Assembly: GCA_003326205.1 (NCBI GenBank)
Contig: LWTK01000105.1
Coordinates: forward strand, 186,001 to 250,000
Reading direction: 5' to 3'
Length of the DNA: 64,000 nucleotides
Source: Nostoc sp. ATCC 43529
Lineage (GTDB): Bacteria; Cyanobacteriota; Cyanobacteriia; Cyanobacteriales; Nostocaceae
The notes beneath the pieces were generated by a model, which had not been told where the DNA came from, searched no databases, and saw nothing but the letters and a program-made list of their open reading frames with translations. The position numbers and the translations under genes were made by a program. Shown piece after piece: positions 18,844 through 29,226 of this stretch (its first letter is position 1; each line of letters starts with the position of its first letter).

Positions 18844-18981
18844 TTCCGCACCCTAACTTGTAAAGCTTACACACCATCCGGCAACGGATATACAGGTTCG
18901 ATTCCTGTCGCTTCCACTTATGGGAGCGTAGCCAAATTGGTAAAGGCAACTGTGAAAACTGCTTTGCTAACTTGTGCGGAA
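18844..18981 (+). ncRNA. Y-like stem carrying a circularly permuted tRNA
   Basis: Outer helix TTCCGCAC (18844-18851) with GTGCGGAA (18974-18981), loop CCTAAC facing TAACTT, inner helix GTAAAGC (18860-18866) with GCTTTGC (18961-18967, one T-G), then the box TTACACACC. Inside, the tRNA halves are in reverse order: first a class II-like variable arm ATCCG-GCAA-CGGAT, the T arm ACAGG-TTCGATT-CCTGT (18892-18908) and 3' acceptor CGCTTCC plus A (18909-18916); then a linker CTTAT; then 5' acceptor GGGAGCG (18922-18928), TA and D arm GCC-AAATTGGTAAA-GGC. The two acceptor strands pair fully (one G-U). The ends of the permuted tRNA are at its anticodon arm, where the stem attaches. Confidence 0.75.
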
Positions 18982-19040
18982 TTTCAATTATTGAAATTGT
19001 ATTTATCTATTAACCAATTACTTACATGGAGGTGAGTTCA

Positions 19041-19842
<802 letters not shown>

Positions 19843-19848
19843 AATTTT

Positions 19849-19974
<126 letters not shown>

Positions 19975-19985
19975 ATTAAAAATAA

Positions 19986-20019
19986 GAATTCAGAATTCAG
20001 AATCCTGAATTCTGAATTC
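19986..20019. repeat. Perfect long hairpin of GAATTCA units
   Basis: GAATTCAGAATTCAG, a 4-base loop AATC, then CTGAATTCTGAATTC: a perfect 15-bp stem. It lies between the UCA RNA and the L7/L12 paralog and is followed by A-rich sequence. It may be a dispersed repeat or a terminator or processing site. Confidence 0.75.
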
Positions 20020-20157
20020 AGTAATAAAAAAGCTTTATATTCTACATAGCTGAGGTTGTTCGTTTGACGTTACTTGAAATCTGCTGTAGTTACAAAGCTG
20101 TTTTTTGTAAATCAAAACAAAACTAATTATTGCTATTTGGTATGGGTAGAGGCTGAT

Positions 20158-20538
20158 ATGTCTGTAAAAACTCTGGAAATTTTAGAACAAATTAAGTCTC
20201 TAAATGTTAATGAAACTGGTCAATTAGTAAAGCAGATTGAAGTAACTTTCAATGTCGATGTATCCACACCGAAATTCCTTAAGATTGACAAGCGAGATGA
20301 GGATGAAACTCAACCGCAGATTCAAACGGAATTTGATGTCTTGTTGGTATCGGTTCCAGCAGAGAAAAAGATTGCCTTACTCAAGGTCATCCGGACGGTG
20401 ACTGACTTGGGACTTAAAGAAGCAAAAGACTTTGTGGAATCTCTGCCTCAAGTAGTTAAGACAGGACTGAATCAGGAAGCAGCTGAAATTCTCAAACAAC
20501 AGTTAGAGGAAGCAGGAGCAGTTGTTTCTCTGAAGTAA
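20158..20538 (+). CDS. Paralog of ribosomal protein L7/L12
   Basis: A 126-aa protein with the complete layout of bL12. The N-terminal dimerisation/L10-binding part (LEILEQIKSLNVNETGQLVK, about residues 5-24) matches 'EKLKSLTLLEAAELVKQIE' of true L12. The usual Ala/Gly-rich hinge is replaced by a short acidic one (about 38-55). The C-terminal domain (about 57-126) keeps the factor-binding helices: EKKIALLKVIR and 'DLGLKEAKDFVESLP', then 'AAEILKQQLEEAGAVVSLK'. In true L12 the Lys and Arg of this helix contact EF-G and EF-Tu. The real rplL gene sits with rplJ elsewhere in bacteria, and no rplJ is seen here. The ATG at 20158 follows AGAGG; the frame opens earlier, at 20074. Its neighbour RNA at 22251 mimics the L12 stalk base region of 23S rRNA. 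Confidence 0.88.
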   Translation: MSVKTLEILEQIKSLNVNETGQLVKQIEVTFNVDVSTPKFLKIDKRDEDETQPQIQTEFDVLLVSVPAEKKIALLKVIRTVTDLGLKEAKDFVESLPQVVKTGLNQEAAEILKQQLEEAGAVVSLK

Positions 20539-22184
<1,646 letters not shown>

Positions 22185-22250
22185 ATTTAATCATGGGTGC
22201 ATTGTGTATTGCTTATGCACCCAACAATTTTACAACTTGGTTTGAAATCA

Positions 22251-22459
22251 TCCTGCGTGCCCTAACTCGTGGAGCCTACATACTAGTACGAGAGGAAGGT
22301 AACACTGCCAAATGCAGTGGGCGTTTGTGAAAGGGGAGTGCGAAGAACCTGGAAAGTCGGCTTAGAAGTAGCCATCTTTAAAAGAGTGTGTAACAACTCA
22401 CCAGCGGAGTCCCTCTAGTAACTGAGAAAACGCAATGCTCCACCAACTTGCACGCAGGA
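22251..22459 (+). ncRNA. Y-like stem carrying a 23S rRNA chimera (sarcin-ricin loop and GTPase-associated centre)
   Basis: Outer helix TCCTGCGTGC (22251-22260) with GCACGCAGGA (22450-22459), perfect; loop CCTAAC facing AACTT; inner helix GTGGAGC (22269-22275) with GCTCCAC (22437-22443); box CTACATACTAG. Inside: AGTACGAGAGGA (22285-22296), the universally conserved sarcin-ricin loop; a hairpin CACTGC/GCAGTG; then a domain closed by GCGTTT (22321-22326) and AAACGC (22428-22433). This holds GGGGAGTG and GAAGAACCTGG, resembling a 23S domain I segment, and GGCTTAGAAGTAGCC (22359-22373) with AAAGAGTGTGTAACAACTCA, which is the L11/thiostrepton site (helices 43-44). The helix 42 equivalent is CCTGG/CCAG, where rRNA has CCAG/CTGG, so pairing is kept while bases changed. 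Confidence 0.85.
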
Positions 22460-22560
22460 AATTATTATCAAAACTTGGAATTCGTAATTAAGAAAGTTAG
22501 ATTTTATCTAGCTTTCTAGTGTTGCATCTGTAGCTTTATTTTAAATAATTAATATTAGTC

Positions 22561-23394
22561 ATGACTAACATTTTTAAACTAATCAACCAAATTGCTAACG
22601 CAGAAGCACAGTTGTGTAACACTCAATTCCTTGCACCTTGTGTAAAAGGTGGACGAGTTCGCACGCGAGTAGCAGGGATGGTCTACACCTTTAGACCAAA
22701 GCCTAGTAAATTTGAAGGTTGGGGAATCTTTCAGCCTCTAGATGAGAAGACAGCAACGGTTGTGGAAGAGGCTGATTTACCCCAAATTGCCGAATATCTG
22801 CAACACTTTCCCCAAATCCGACTGCGGTTAGCACACCAACTGCGGGGACAAACTTGGTTAGCATACCCTGTGAATGAAGCAGATGTGCGTCAACGGTTGC
22901 AGGTGGTGAAACCGATCGCCATCCATCTAGTAACCGAAGGTATCATTTTTGACCAAATTATCGTTCGCTGGAATGGACAATCCTGCTGGTTTGAGGAAAT
23001 CGATCGCCGCACCGATCCGGCTATTGTTGAAACTCTGCAATCTGCGGTTAAGCAACTCGTTCCCGTTGAAGAATTGCAATTCAAAGGTATGACTCCAGAA
23101 ATTCGCACAGTGTATGAATTAGCAACTGCGCGAATTGATGGCTTTGCTCAACCCCAACAGGATGAAAAACGATTGAAAAAAGCATTGCAGATGGGTGGCG
23201 GTGAATTAAAACAGTTCCAAGATCGCGGCGATTACTGGACAGTCGATTGGACAACGGCTGATGGTGTTCGCCATAGTAGTGCGATCGCCAAAACTGACTT
23301 GACTGTAATCAGTTCTGGTATTTGCCTGAGTGGATACGATCGCGACTTTGACTTGCAATCTTTGGTTGCTGTTATCGAACAACAAGAGTGGTAA
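22561..23394 (+). CDS. Uncharacterised 277-aa protein, partner of the E1-like enzyme
   Basis: A soluble protein I do not recognise. The N-terminal part reads as a small beta barrel (CVKGGRVRTRVAGMVYTFRP, 'FEGWGIFQPLD'), the middle as an alpha/beta region ('DVRQRLQVVKPIAIHLVTEG'), and the C-terminal part contains 'SAIAKTDLTVISSGICLSGY' with a conserved-looking cysteine (about residue 257). It ends 5 bp before the start of the E1/ThiF-like gene, so the two are translated together. A barrel protein beside an E1 could be an RNA reader or a conjugation partner; this is inference from context only. The start at 22561 is an ATG 102 bp after the rRNA-mimic RNA. Confidence 0.7.
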   Translation: MTNIFKLINQIANAEAQLCNTQFLAPCVKGGRVRTRVAGMVYTFRPKPSKFEGWGIFQPLDEKTATVVEEADLPQIAEYLQHFPQIRLRLAHQLRGQTWLAYPVNEADVRQRLQVVKPIAIHLVTEGIIFDQIIVRWNGQSCWFEEIDRRTDPAIVETLQSAVKQLVPVEELQFKGMTPEIRTVYELATARIDGFAQPQQDEKRLKKALQMGGGELKQFQDRGDYWTVDWTTADGVRHSSAIAKTDLTVISSGICLSGYDRDFDLQSLVAVIEQQEW

Positions 23395-23399
23395 GGACA

Positions 23400-24038
23400 A
23401 TGAGTATTTTTTTTCACGAACAGCTTTACCGCAGCAATGCTGTGATGGCAAAGTTGAAAAACTATCCTGTAACTATTTGTGGGGCGGGAGCGTTAGGAGC
23501 TAACATTGCAGAAAACTTGGCTCGGTCTGGTTTTGATAAACTGACGGTAATCGATCGCGATCGTATTGAGGAACGTAATCTTTCCACCCAGCCTTACTAT
23601 CGTTCTGATGTCGGAGCATTCAAAGCAAAAATTTTGGCAAACAATTTATATCGAGCAATTGGTACTAAAGTTGATGCCAAAACAAAAGAATTGACATCAG
23701 CAAATGTAAATCAATTACTCCAAGACAGCGAGCTAATTATTGATGTTTTTGACAATAGCTTAGCACGTCAAATAGTCAAAGATTATGCCGATAAATTTAG
23801 AATTCCTTGTCTTCATGTTGGGCTAGCGGCTGATTATGCAGAGGTGATTTGGAATGACGTTTATCGCGTGCCCTCTGAGATGAATGATGATGTTTGTGAT
23901 TATCCGTTGGCACGAAATTTAGTAATATTAACTGTTGCTGTAGCATGTGAAGCAATTGTCTCATTCATTGCCACAGCAGAACAGCGTAACTTCACCATTA
24001 CTTTGAAGGATTTGACTGTTCAATCTCTGTTTTTGTAG
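23400..24038 (+). CDS. E1/ThiF-family adenylyltransferase
   Basis: A 212-aa ThiF/MoeB/E1-type Rossmann enzyme, which adenylates the C-terminus of ubiquitin-like proteins. Visible motifs: the nucleotide loop ICGAGALGANIAENLARSGF (about residues 26-45), the acidic strand 'LTVIDRDRIEERNLSTQ' with the E-x-N-L-x-x-Q signature, and the lysine in 'GAFKAKILANNL'. The zinc-binding CxxC pairs of ThiF and MoeB are absent, as is the typical C-terminal extension; one cysteine in 'DVCDYPLARN' could be catalytic. It follows the 277-aa gene by 5 bp; the ATG at 23400 is preferred over the upstream in-frame GTG at 23388, which overlaps that gene. With the ubiquitin-like protein at 18599 it suggests a conjugation or thiolation arm of the locus. 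Confidence 0.85.
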   Translation: MSIFFHEQLYRSNAVMAKLKNYPVTICGAGALGANIAENLARSGFDKLTVIDRDRIEERNLSTQPYYRSDVGAFKAKILANNLYRAIGTKVDAKTKELTSANVNQLLQDSELIIDVFDNSLARQIVKDYADKFRIPCLHVGLAADYAEVIWNDVYRVPSEMNDDVCDYPLARNLVILTVAVACEAIVSFIATAEQRNFTITLKDLTVQSLFL

Positions 24039-24072
24039 ATGGTGATCCCTCCCAAATACATCTTCTGTACTA

Positions 24073-24114
24073 TTTAACCCTTTTTTTCACAAAAAATGAA
24101 AAAACAGGGTTAAA
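24073..24114. terminator. Hairpin at the end of the RNA-locus operon
   Basis: TTTAACCCT (24073-24081) pairs with AGGGTTAAA (24106-24114) across an A/T-rich loop, 35 bp after the E1-like stop. The 3' side lacks a T run on the plus strand, so termination would be stronger on the minus strand. Confidence 0.5.
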
Positions 24115-24194
24115 AAACTATTTTAAAAAAAAGTTAATCAGCAGATAACCAATCAACTTTAAAACTAGTGATTGAATATTTAATTCTGTTGAGT

Positions 24195-25466
24195 ATGCTG
24201 AAATTAAGTTTACCATTAAAAATAGCAGGAGGAGCGGTCTTCCTGCTTTCATTTACTGTCTTCCGAGCAATTAGCGCCACAATTTCAGAAGGTTTTGAGT
24301 CTGGCCAAAAAGGAGCTTATGCTGGGGCTGATGTCAATCTCAGTACAGGGACTTGGAATTTAAATGAAGCCCTAATTGGCAACACTTCAGCCGATGTCAA
24401 AAACGGAGCGCAATCTGTTCGCGTTCGTAACAGTGGCAAAATTACAATGAAATTCGATCGCACCACAGGTGCTGGCACAGTTACAATCAAACATGCCAAA
24501 TATGGTAATGATGCTAACACGACATGGGGATTGTGGTGTTCGACCACCAGCGGCACCTCATGGACAGCAGTAGGTTCAATAGTTACAACAAGTTCTAAAA
24601 CTCTTCAAACTGCAACTTTCACACCTAATATTTCTGGCATAGTTCGCTGCGAAGTTCGCAAAACTGATGGAAGTTCCAACAGAACTAACATCGATGATAT
24701 TGTAATTACTGATTATGGATCTTCTGGTTCTCCCTCTCTACCTGCTGGTTCTGTTCCATTCTTTGACAATATCAACAATCCTGTATCTGGACTAGCATAC
24801 GGTAGCCCAGCAGATGTAACTCCTACTACTCGAACTCTAAATACTTTTGACACAGCTGTGACCGATCTTTGCGGACAACCTGGCACAGCTGTCAGTCCTT
24901 CTAACTTCCAGTTGATGATGACAAATAATCCTACTGTTTTGGCAAATATTAAACAATATGTAGGGGGATATTTGGTTGTAGGACGCACTTCCGATGCACA
25001 ATTCTTAGCTGATTTGACTAATGTTTGGTTTAATGCAGAAGGTTTTGAACATATTTTCTGTGGAGAACCTGTGGCAGGAGGTTCAATTGGTGGATTACAC
25101 TTTATTGGCCGTTATCAAGAACTTCAAGAAAAGGGTTTAGCTGGACGAATAAATAACAACACATCCAACGAAGAAGTTGTTCCTAATGCTATTTATACTA
25201 TTGGTGCAATTGTTAAAGTAGGTAATAGCACCGCTCAGTCTTCAATCAAAGGTTATCCTTACACTCTCAGCGCTGAAGAAATTCTTTCAATAGCAACTTT
25301 AGCTTATAAAAAGAACCCCAATACCAGTTCTACTAATACTGTTTGTCATTGGACTGTGAGTGATGAGGGTAACACGTTTAAAACAGTATTTGTCAGGAGA
25401 GATGGAGGCGTCCGCACTTTTTATCCTGATGCTACTCCTGGTGGCAACCCTAACTGTGTGCAATAA
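24195..25466 (+). CDS. Secreted EndoU-like ribonuclease (putative)
   Basis: A 423-aa exported protein. A signal peptide comes first (LKLSLPLKIAGGAVFLLSFT). An N-terminal beta-sandwich (about 30-175) follows, with 'FESGQKGAYAGADVNLSTG' and 'TKTDGSSNRTNIDDIVI'-like features typical of a module found with secreted nucleases. The C-terminal domain (about 185-423) carries 'GFEHIFCGEP' and 'GGLHFIGRYQELQEKG', which resemble the two catalytic histidine segments of bacterial EndoU RNases; a lysine in 'IYTIGAIVKVGN' could be the third residue. EndoU enzymes cut RNA at uridines. The frame opens at a GTG at 24168; the ATG at 24195 begins the signal peptide. It lies 156 bp after the E1-like gene behind a hairpin, so shared function with the RNA locus is uncertain. 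A perfect palindrome follows. Confidence 0.72.
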   Translation: MLKLSLPLKIAGGAVFLLSFTVFRAISATISEGFESGQKGAYAGADVNLSTGTWNLNEALIGNTSADVKNGAQSVRVRNSGKITMKFDRTTGAGTVTIKHAKYGNDANTTWGLWCSTTSGTSWTAVGSIVTTSSKTLQTATFTPNISGIVRCEVRKTDGSSNRTNIDDIVITDYGSSGSPSLPAGSVPFFDNINNPVSGLAYGSPADVTPTTRTLNTFDTAVTDLCGQPGTAVSPSNFQLMMTNNPTVLANIKQYVGGYLVVGRTSDAQFLADLTNVWFNAEGFEHIFCGEPVAGGSIGGLHFIGRYQELQEKGLAGRINNNTSNEEVVPNAIYTIGAIVKVGNSTAQSSIKGYPYTLSAEEILSIATLAYKKNPNTSSTNTVCHWTVSDEGNTFKTVFVRRDGGVRTFYPDATPGGNPNCVQ

Positions 25467-25522
25467 AGATTCCTGACTGCTTATACCAATTTAAAAAATC
25501 TTTGTAACACGCCAAAAATCTG

Positions 25523-25548
25523 TAGGGGCGCAAAGCTTTGCGCCCCTA
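25523..25548. terminator. Perfect palindrome between convergent genes (GTAGGGGCGCA family)
   Basis: TAGGGGCGCAAAG followed by its reverse complement, 26 bp without mismatch, between the convergent EndoU-like and COG0523 genes. It would work as a bidirectional terminator hairpin and belongs to the dispersed family also seen at 13074 and 60726. Confidence 0.6.
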
Positions 25549-25566
25549 TCAATTTATTCTTATTAA

Positions 25567-26637
25567 CTATGCCAAACAATTGTTAAGTTGTGAGTAAATT
25601 TGGCTAATATCCAAATTTCTACCAATAAAAACTGCTTGATTTTGAGGTGGAGTCTGCCATTCATCGGCATGTAAGCTGTAGCGAGGACCGCTCAATTGGA
25701 AAATATGCCGCAAATCACTATCACTAAACCACAAAATGCCTTTGGCTCGAAATACATCCGCTGGCATTTCTTCAGTGAGAAAGTTCTCAAATTTATGGAC
25801 ATCAAATGGTCTATCAGTTTGGAAAGAAATTGAGACAAATCCATCATTTTCTAAATGATGAGAGTGATGTTTATGATGTTCATGCTCATGATGTTCGTGG
25901 TCATGATGTTCATGCTCATGATGTTCGCGATCGTGGTGGTGATGTTCATGTTCATGAATATCTTTTGTATCATTGCTGATATAGTCATTTGTCGAAGTTA
26001 ACCCCACGCCTAAAATTAATGGTAAGGCTACCTCCCCATGTTTGGTATACAGAATTTTTGCACAATTTTTCTGATTGTGGATGAAATTTTCTACTTCTTT
26101 CAATTTTTCTGGAGTTACAAGGTCTGTTTTATTTAGGAGAATAATATCTCCATAAGTAATCTGTTTTAAAGCAGCTTCACTATGGAAATGTTCTTCATTA
26201 AATGCTTCACTATCTACAACTGTGATAATAGAGTCTAGGTTTGTTAAATCTCTTAATTCTGTGCCTAAAAAAGTTAAGATAATTGGTAGTGGATCGGCAA
26301 CACCAGTCGTTTCAATAACTAAATAATCAATCCTGTCTTCTCGTTCCAAAACTCGATAGACTGCATCAACTAAATTATCATTTATAGTACAACAGATACA
26401 GCCATTGGTTAGTTCTACCATATCTTGGTCTACAGAAATTAACAATTGGCTGTCGATGTTAATATCACCAAACTCATTCACGAGTACGGCAACTTTTAAA
26501 TCTTGTTTATTTTTGAGAATTTGATTTAGTAGTGTAGTTTTACCACTACCTAAAAATCCTGTGATGATAGTAACAGGCATTCCTTGTTTAGGAATATCAA
26601 GGCTTGGGTTTGAAGTTGATGCTGTTAGTTGAGTCAT
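25567..26637 (-). CDS. COG0523 (CobW-like) GTPase metallochaperone, probably zinc-related
   Basis: A 356-aa G3E-family GTPase. The P-loop is GFLGSGKTT (27-35), the metal-binding CICC motif is C80-C83, and the switch region is 'VIETTGVADP'. Residues about 222-260 form a strongly His-rich loop (HEHEHHHHDREHHEHEHHDH), followed by the CobW C-terminal domain (from about 262). Such proteins deliver metal ions using GTP. A Zur-type box 88 bp upstream of the start suggests induction at low zinc and therefore a zinc chaperone. The frame begins at a TTG at 26643; the ATG at 26637 is preferred. It stands alone, convergent with the EndoU-like gene. Confidence 0.88.
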   Translation of the reverse strand: MTQLTASTSNPSLDIPKQGMPVTIITGFLGSGKTTLLNQILKNKQDLKVAVLVNEFGDINIDSQLLISVDQDMVELTNGCICCTINDNLVDAVYRVLEREDRIDYLVIETTGVADPLPIILTFLGTELRDLTNLDSIITVVDSEAFNEEHFHSEAALKQITYGDIILLNKTDLVTPEKLKEVENFIHNQKNCAKILYTKHGEVALPLILGVGLTSTNDYISNDTKDIHEHEHHHHDREHHEHEHHDHEHHEHEHHKHHSHHLENDGFVSISFQTDRPFDVHKFENFLTEEMPADVFRAKGILWFSDSDLRHIFQLSGPRYSLHADEWQTPPQNQAVFIGRNLDISQIYSQLNNCLA

Positions 26638-26724
26638 AATCAATTCAACCTTACGTGAATTTCAAAAATGTTAGTAGTTCTTGTCCTGGGACTGGATTAG
26701 GTAACTGACTATATCTTACAATAA

Positions 26725-26739
26725 TGAGAATCGTTATCA
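26725..26739. promoter_or_regulatory. Zur-box-like operator
   Basis: TGAGAATCGTTATCA matches the cyanobacterial Zur palindrome TGATAATNATTATCA at 12 of the 14 specified positions. It lies 88 bp upstream of the COG0523 start codon and 85 bp from the glnQ stop, so it most likely controls the COG0523 gene. Confidence 0.6.
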
Positions 26740-26823
26740 TAGTAGCGCAAAAAAAGTTTGATGGTGCAACCTGGATGGAGAAAAGTTGAAGAAGGCAGCT
26801 ATGCTGGTGGCGGGTAGCTTTGG

Positions 26824-27558
26824 CTAAAGCATTTTTTCCAAGAACTGCTTGGCGCGATCGCATTTAGGATTTTGGAAAAACTCACTTGGAGCTGTATCTT
26901 CTGCTAAGGTTCCGCGATCGAGGAACATAATTCTACTGGCGACTTCTCTGGCGAAACCCATTTCATGGGTAACGATCGCCATTGTCATTCCAGATAAGGC
27001 TAAACCTTTCATCACTTCCAGCACATCTTTTACCATTTCTGGATCTAAAGCAGAGGTGGGTTCATCAAACAAAATCATCTCTGGTTCCATTGCTAATGCA
27101 CGAGCGATCGCTACCCGCTGTTTCTGTCCTCCAGATAATTTGGACGGGTAAACATTGGCTTTTGGCTCTAAACCTACCTTCGCCAGCAATTCTAAACCAT
27201 GTTCCTGCGCTTTTTGCTTGTCTATTTTTTTCACCTTGATGGGTGCGTAGGTGACATTTTGCAGCACTGTCATGTGGGGAAACAAATTAAAATGTTGAAA
27301 TACCATCACTAAATGTTGACGAACCTTAGCGATGTTTGCTTTAGGATTAGTAATTTCTTGCTCCTTAAAATAAACTCTGCCTCTGGTGGGTTGTTCTAGC
27401 AAATTCATGCATCGCAAAAAAGTAGACTTACCAGAACCAGAAGGCCCTAATATGGCAACGACTTCGCCTTGATAAATCTCAGTAGAAATATCTTTAAGTA
27501 CGTCGAGTTGACCAAAGGATTTACACAAGAATTCCGTGCGAATTACTGCATTACTCAC
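26824..27558 (-). CDS. glnQ: Polar amino-acid ABC transporter ATPase (GlnQ-type)
   Basis: A 244-aa ABC ATPase of the polar amino-acid uptake family. Walker A is GPSGSGKST (38-46), the signature is 'LSGGQKQRVAIARAL', Walker B is 'EMILFDEPTSALD' and the switch histidine is in 'MAIVTHEMGFA'. It powers import through the fused binding-protein/permease encoded just upstream; the two genes overlap by 8 bp. Substrate (glutamine, glutamate, basic amino acids) cannot be settled from the ATPase. Confidence 0.93.
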   Translation of the reverse strand: MSNAVIRTEFLCKSFGQLDVLKDISTEIYQGEVVAILGPSGSGKSTFLRCMNLLEQPTRGRVYFKEQEITNPKANIAKVRQHLVMVFQHFNLFPHMTVLQNVTYAPIKVKKIDKQKAQEHGLELLAKVGLEPKANVYPSKLSGGQKQRVAIARALAMEPEMILFDEPTSALDPEMVKDVLEVMKGLALSGMTMAIVTHEMGFAREVASRIMFLDRGTLAEDTAPSEFFQNPKCDRAKQFLEKML

Positions 27559-29041
27559 TTTGCCGTAATCTCCTTTCTAAAGTGGATGCGCCGAAGGTCA
27601 GACCCATAACCAAAACATAATAAATTAACCCTGCAAACAGCAAGGGTTCAAAATAAATATATTTATTTGCGCCAACAATTTGGGCACTGCGTAATATTTC
27701 TACCACACCAATTGTTGAAACTAGAGCAGAATCTTTCAACAGTCCAATAGTTTCATTTACTAATGCTGGCAGAATGTTCTTCAAGGCTTGGGGTAAAATC
27801 ACATCCCACATCATCAACTGATAAGGAACACCCATAGACAACGCCGCTTCAGTTTGTCCTTTATCTACAGCTTGAATTCCACCCCTGATGGTTTCCGACA
27901 TATAAGCGCCAGAATTTAGGGTAAAAGTTAAAACTCCTGCTTCCAATGCCGAAATGTCATAGCCTGTAAGTTGGGGTGTTGCGTAATAAACCAACGCCAA
28001 TTGTAACAGCAAGGGCGTGCCTCGGAAGATAGAGGTGTAAGCATTTGCAACCCAGGTAAGTGGTTTTATGCCGATAATTTTTGCTAGAGAAAGTATTGTT
28101 CCCCAAATTAAGCCCAAAGTCACAGATAATAGCGTGAATAACAAAGTTAAAGGAATTCCCCGCAGAATAAAGGGAATATCTGGAAATATTCTTGTGAAGT
28201 CGAGATTTAATCCGGTTTTGGCAGGAGTTGAGGATTTAGTGTCGGTAATAATGTTCTGGGAAAACCACTTATTTATTAGTTTGTTTAACGTGCCATCGTC
28301 CTTCATTTGTTGCAGGACTTTGTTAAAAGGTTCGACTAAAGTAGAATTTTTGGGAAATGCGATCGCCGATCCACTTACTTCTTCTGAAGGAATAACATTA
28401 AATTCTAAATCTGGGTTAGCTTGGGCAAATCCTTTCGCTACGGTATCCTCAACAATTGCCGCATCAATTCGTCGAGATTTGATTTCTTGAACTACTTCCG
28501 GAACTTTGTTAAGTTGCTTTAGTTGAATACCCGTAACTTTTTCGGCAATCTTTTTAGCATTTTGCTCTTGTATGGTTCCTAGTTGCACTCCAACTTTTTT
28601 TCCTGATAAGTCTTGCGGCTGTTTCAGATTGCTACCCTTAGCAGCCACAATCGTATCTTTAGCTTCATAATAAATAATTGAAAAATCAACATTTTTTTGA
28701 CGTTCTGGAGTTGGAGTCATCCCAGCCATCACAAAGTCTGCTCGATTTGCTTGGAGTGCAGGAATTAAGCCATTAAAATCTGATTCCATGATTTTAAGTT
28801 TAAACCCTAGTTTTTCAGCCAGGGTTTTAGCAATATCGATATCAAAGCCAACAATTTGATTTTCACCGCTTTTAGTATCATAAAACTCGTAAGGCGGATA
28901 ATCTGGTGAAGTAATCATCGTTAGGGTGTCTTTTCCTATAGATGAAGCAGCTTTGAGGGAATTGCTATGTCCGGCGATGATATTGATTGCTACTATTCCT
29001 ACAACGAGTATCGTTAATAGCCATACTTTTGTTTTTTTCAC
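27551..29041 (-). CDS. Fused amino-acid binding protein and permease (GlnHP-type)
   Basis: A 496-aa fusion. A signal-anchor (KTKVWLLTILVVGIVAINII) leads to a periplasmic substrate-binding domain (about 35-265, 'YPPYEFYDTKSGENQIVGFD', 'FVMAGMTPTPERQKNVDFS'). A permease domain (about 280-490) follows, with the EAA loop 'EAALSMGVPYQLMMWDVILP' that contacts the ATPase. Binding protein and permease are separate in E. coli GlnH/GlnP; the fused form is common in cyanobacteria and Firmicutes. The binding domain sits directly on the channel. It forms an operon with glnQ, overlapping its start by 8 bp. Confidence 0.93.
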   Translation of the reverse strand: MKKTKVWLLTILVVGIVAINIIAGHSNSLKAASSIGKDTLTMITSPDYPPYEFYDTKSGENQIVGFDIDIAKTLAEKLGFKLKIMESDFNGLIPALQANRADFVMAGMTPTPERQKNVDFSIIYYEAKDTIVAAKGSNLKQPQDLSGKKVGVQLGTIQEQNAKKIAEKVTGIQLKQLNKVPEVVQEIKSRRIDAAIVEDTVAKGFAQANPDLEFNVIPSEEVSGSAIAFPKNSTLVEPFNKVLQQMKDDGTLNKLINKWFSQNIITDTKSSTPAKTGLNLDFTRIFPDIPFILRGIPLTLLFTLLSVTLGLIWGTILSLAKIIGIKPLTWVANAYTSIFRGTPLLLQLALVYYATPQLTGYDISALEAGVLTFTLNSGAYMSETIRGGIQAVDKGQTEAALSMGVPYQLMMWDVILPQALKNILPALVNETIGLLKDSALVSTIGVVEILRSAQIVGANKYIYFEPLLFAGLIYYVLVMGLTFGASTLERRLRQSE

Positions 29042-29148
29042 GTACTTGAGAATGATTTAATGGATTTGACAATTATATAAATCCAATGTCATTTTGCCAG
29101 GATTGCAACAATTACGATTTCTCTACAATGTTGGTGAAAAAATATGAA

Positions 29149-29175
29149 TAGAGACGTTGCAATGCAACGTCTCTA
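29149..29175. repeat. Dispersed palindrome, TAGAGACGTTGCA family, copy 2
   Basis: TAGAGACGTTGCA, one central base, then its exact reverse complement. It lies about 110 bp upstream of the GlnHP start. Copy 1 is at 16878. Confidence 0.7.
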
Positions 29176-29226
29176 CATTTATTGGAATAGGTGTATATTC
29201 CCGTTTACAGACATAGCCGAATGAAT

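Noticed and set aside
18835-19035. Plus-strand frame of 66 codons
   Set aside because: It reads through the permuted-tRNA RNA, whose paired helices explain the sequence better.
22251-22459. Broken rRNA gene fragment
   Set aside because: The order and spacing differ from 23S rRNA, pairing is kept by compensating changes, and the piece is enclosed by the shared stem.
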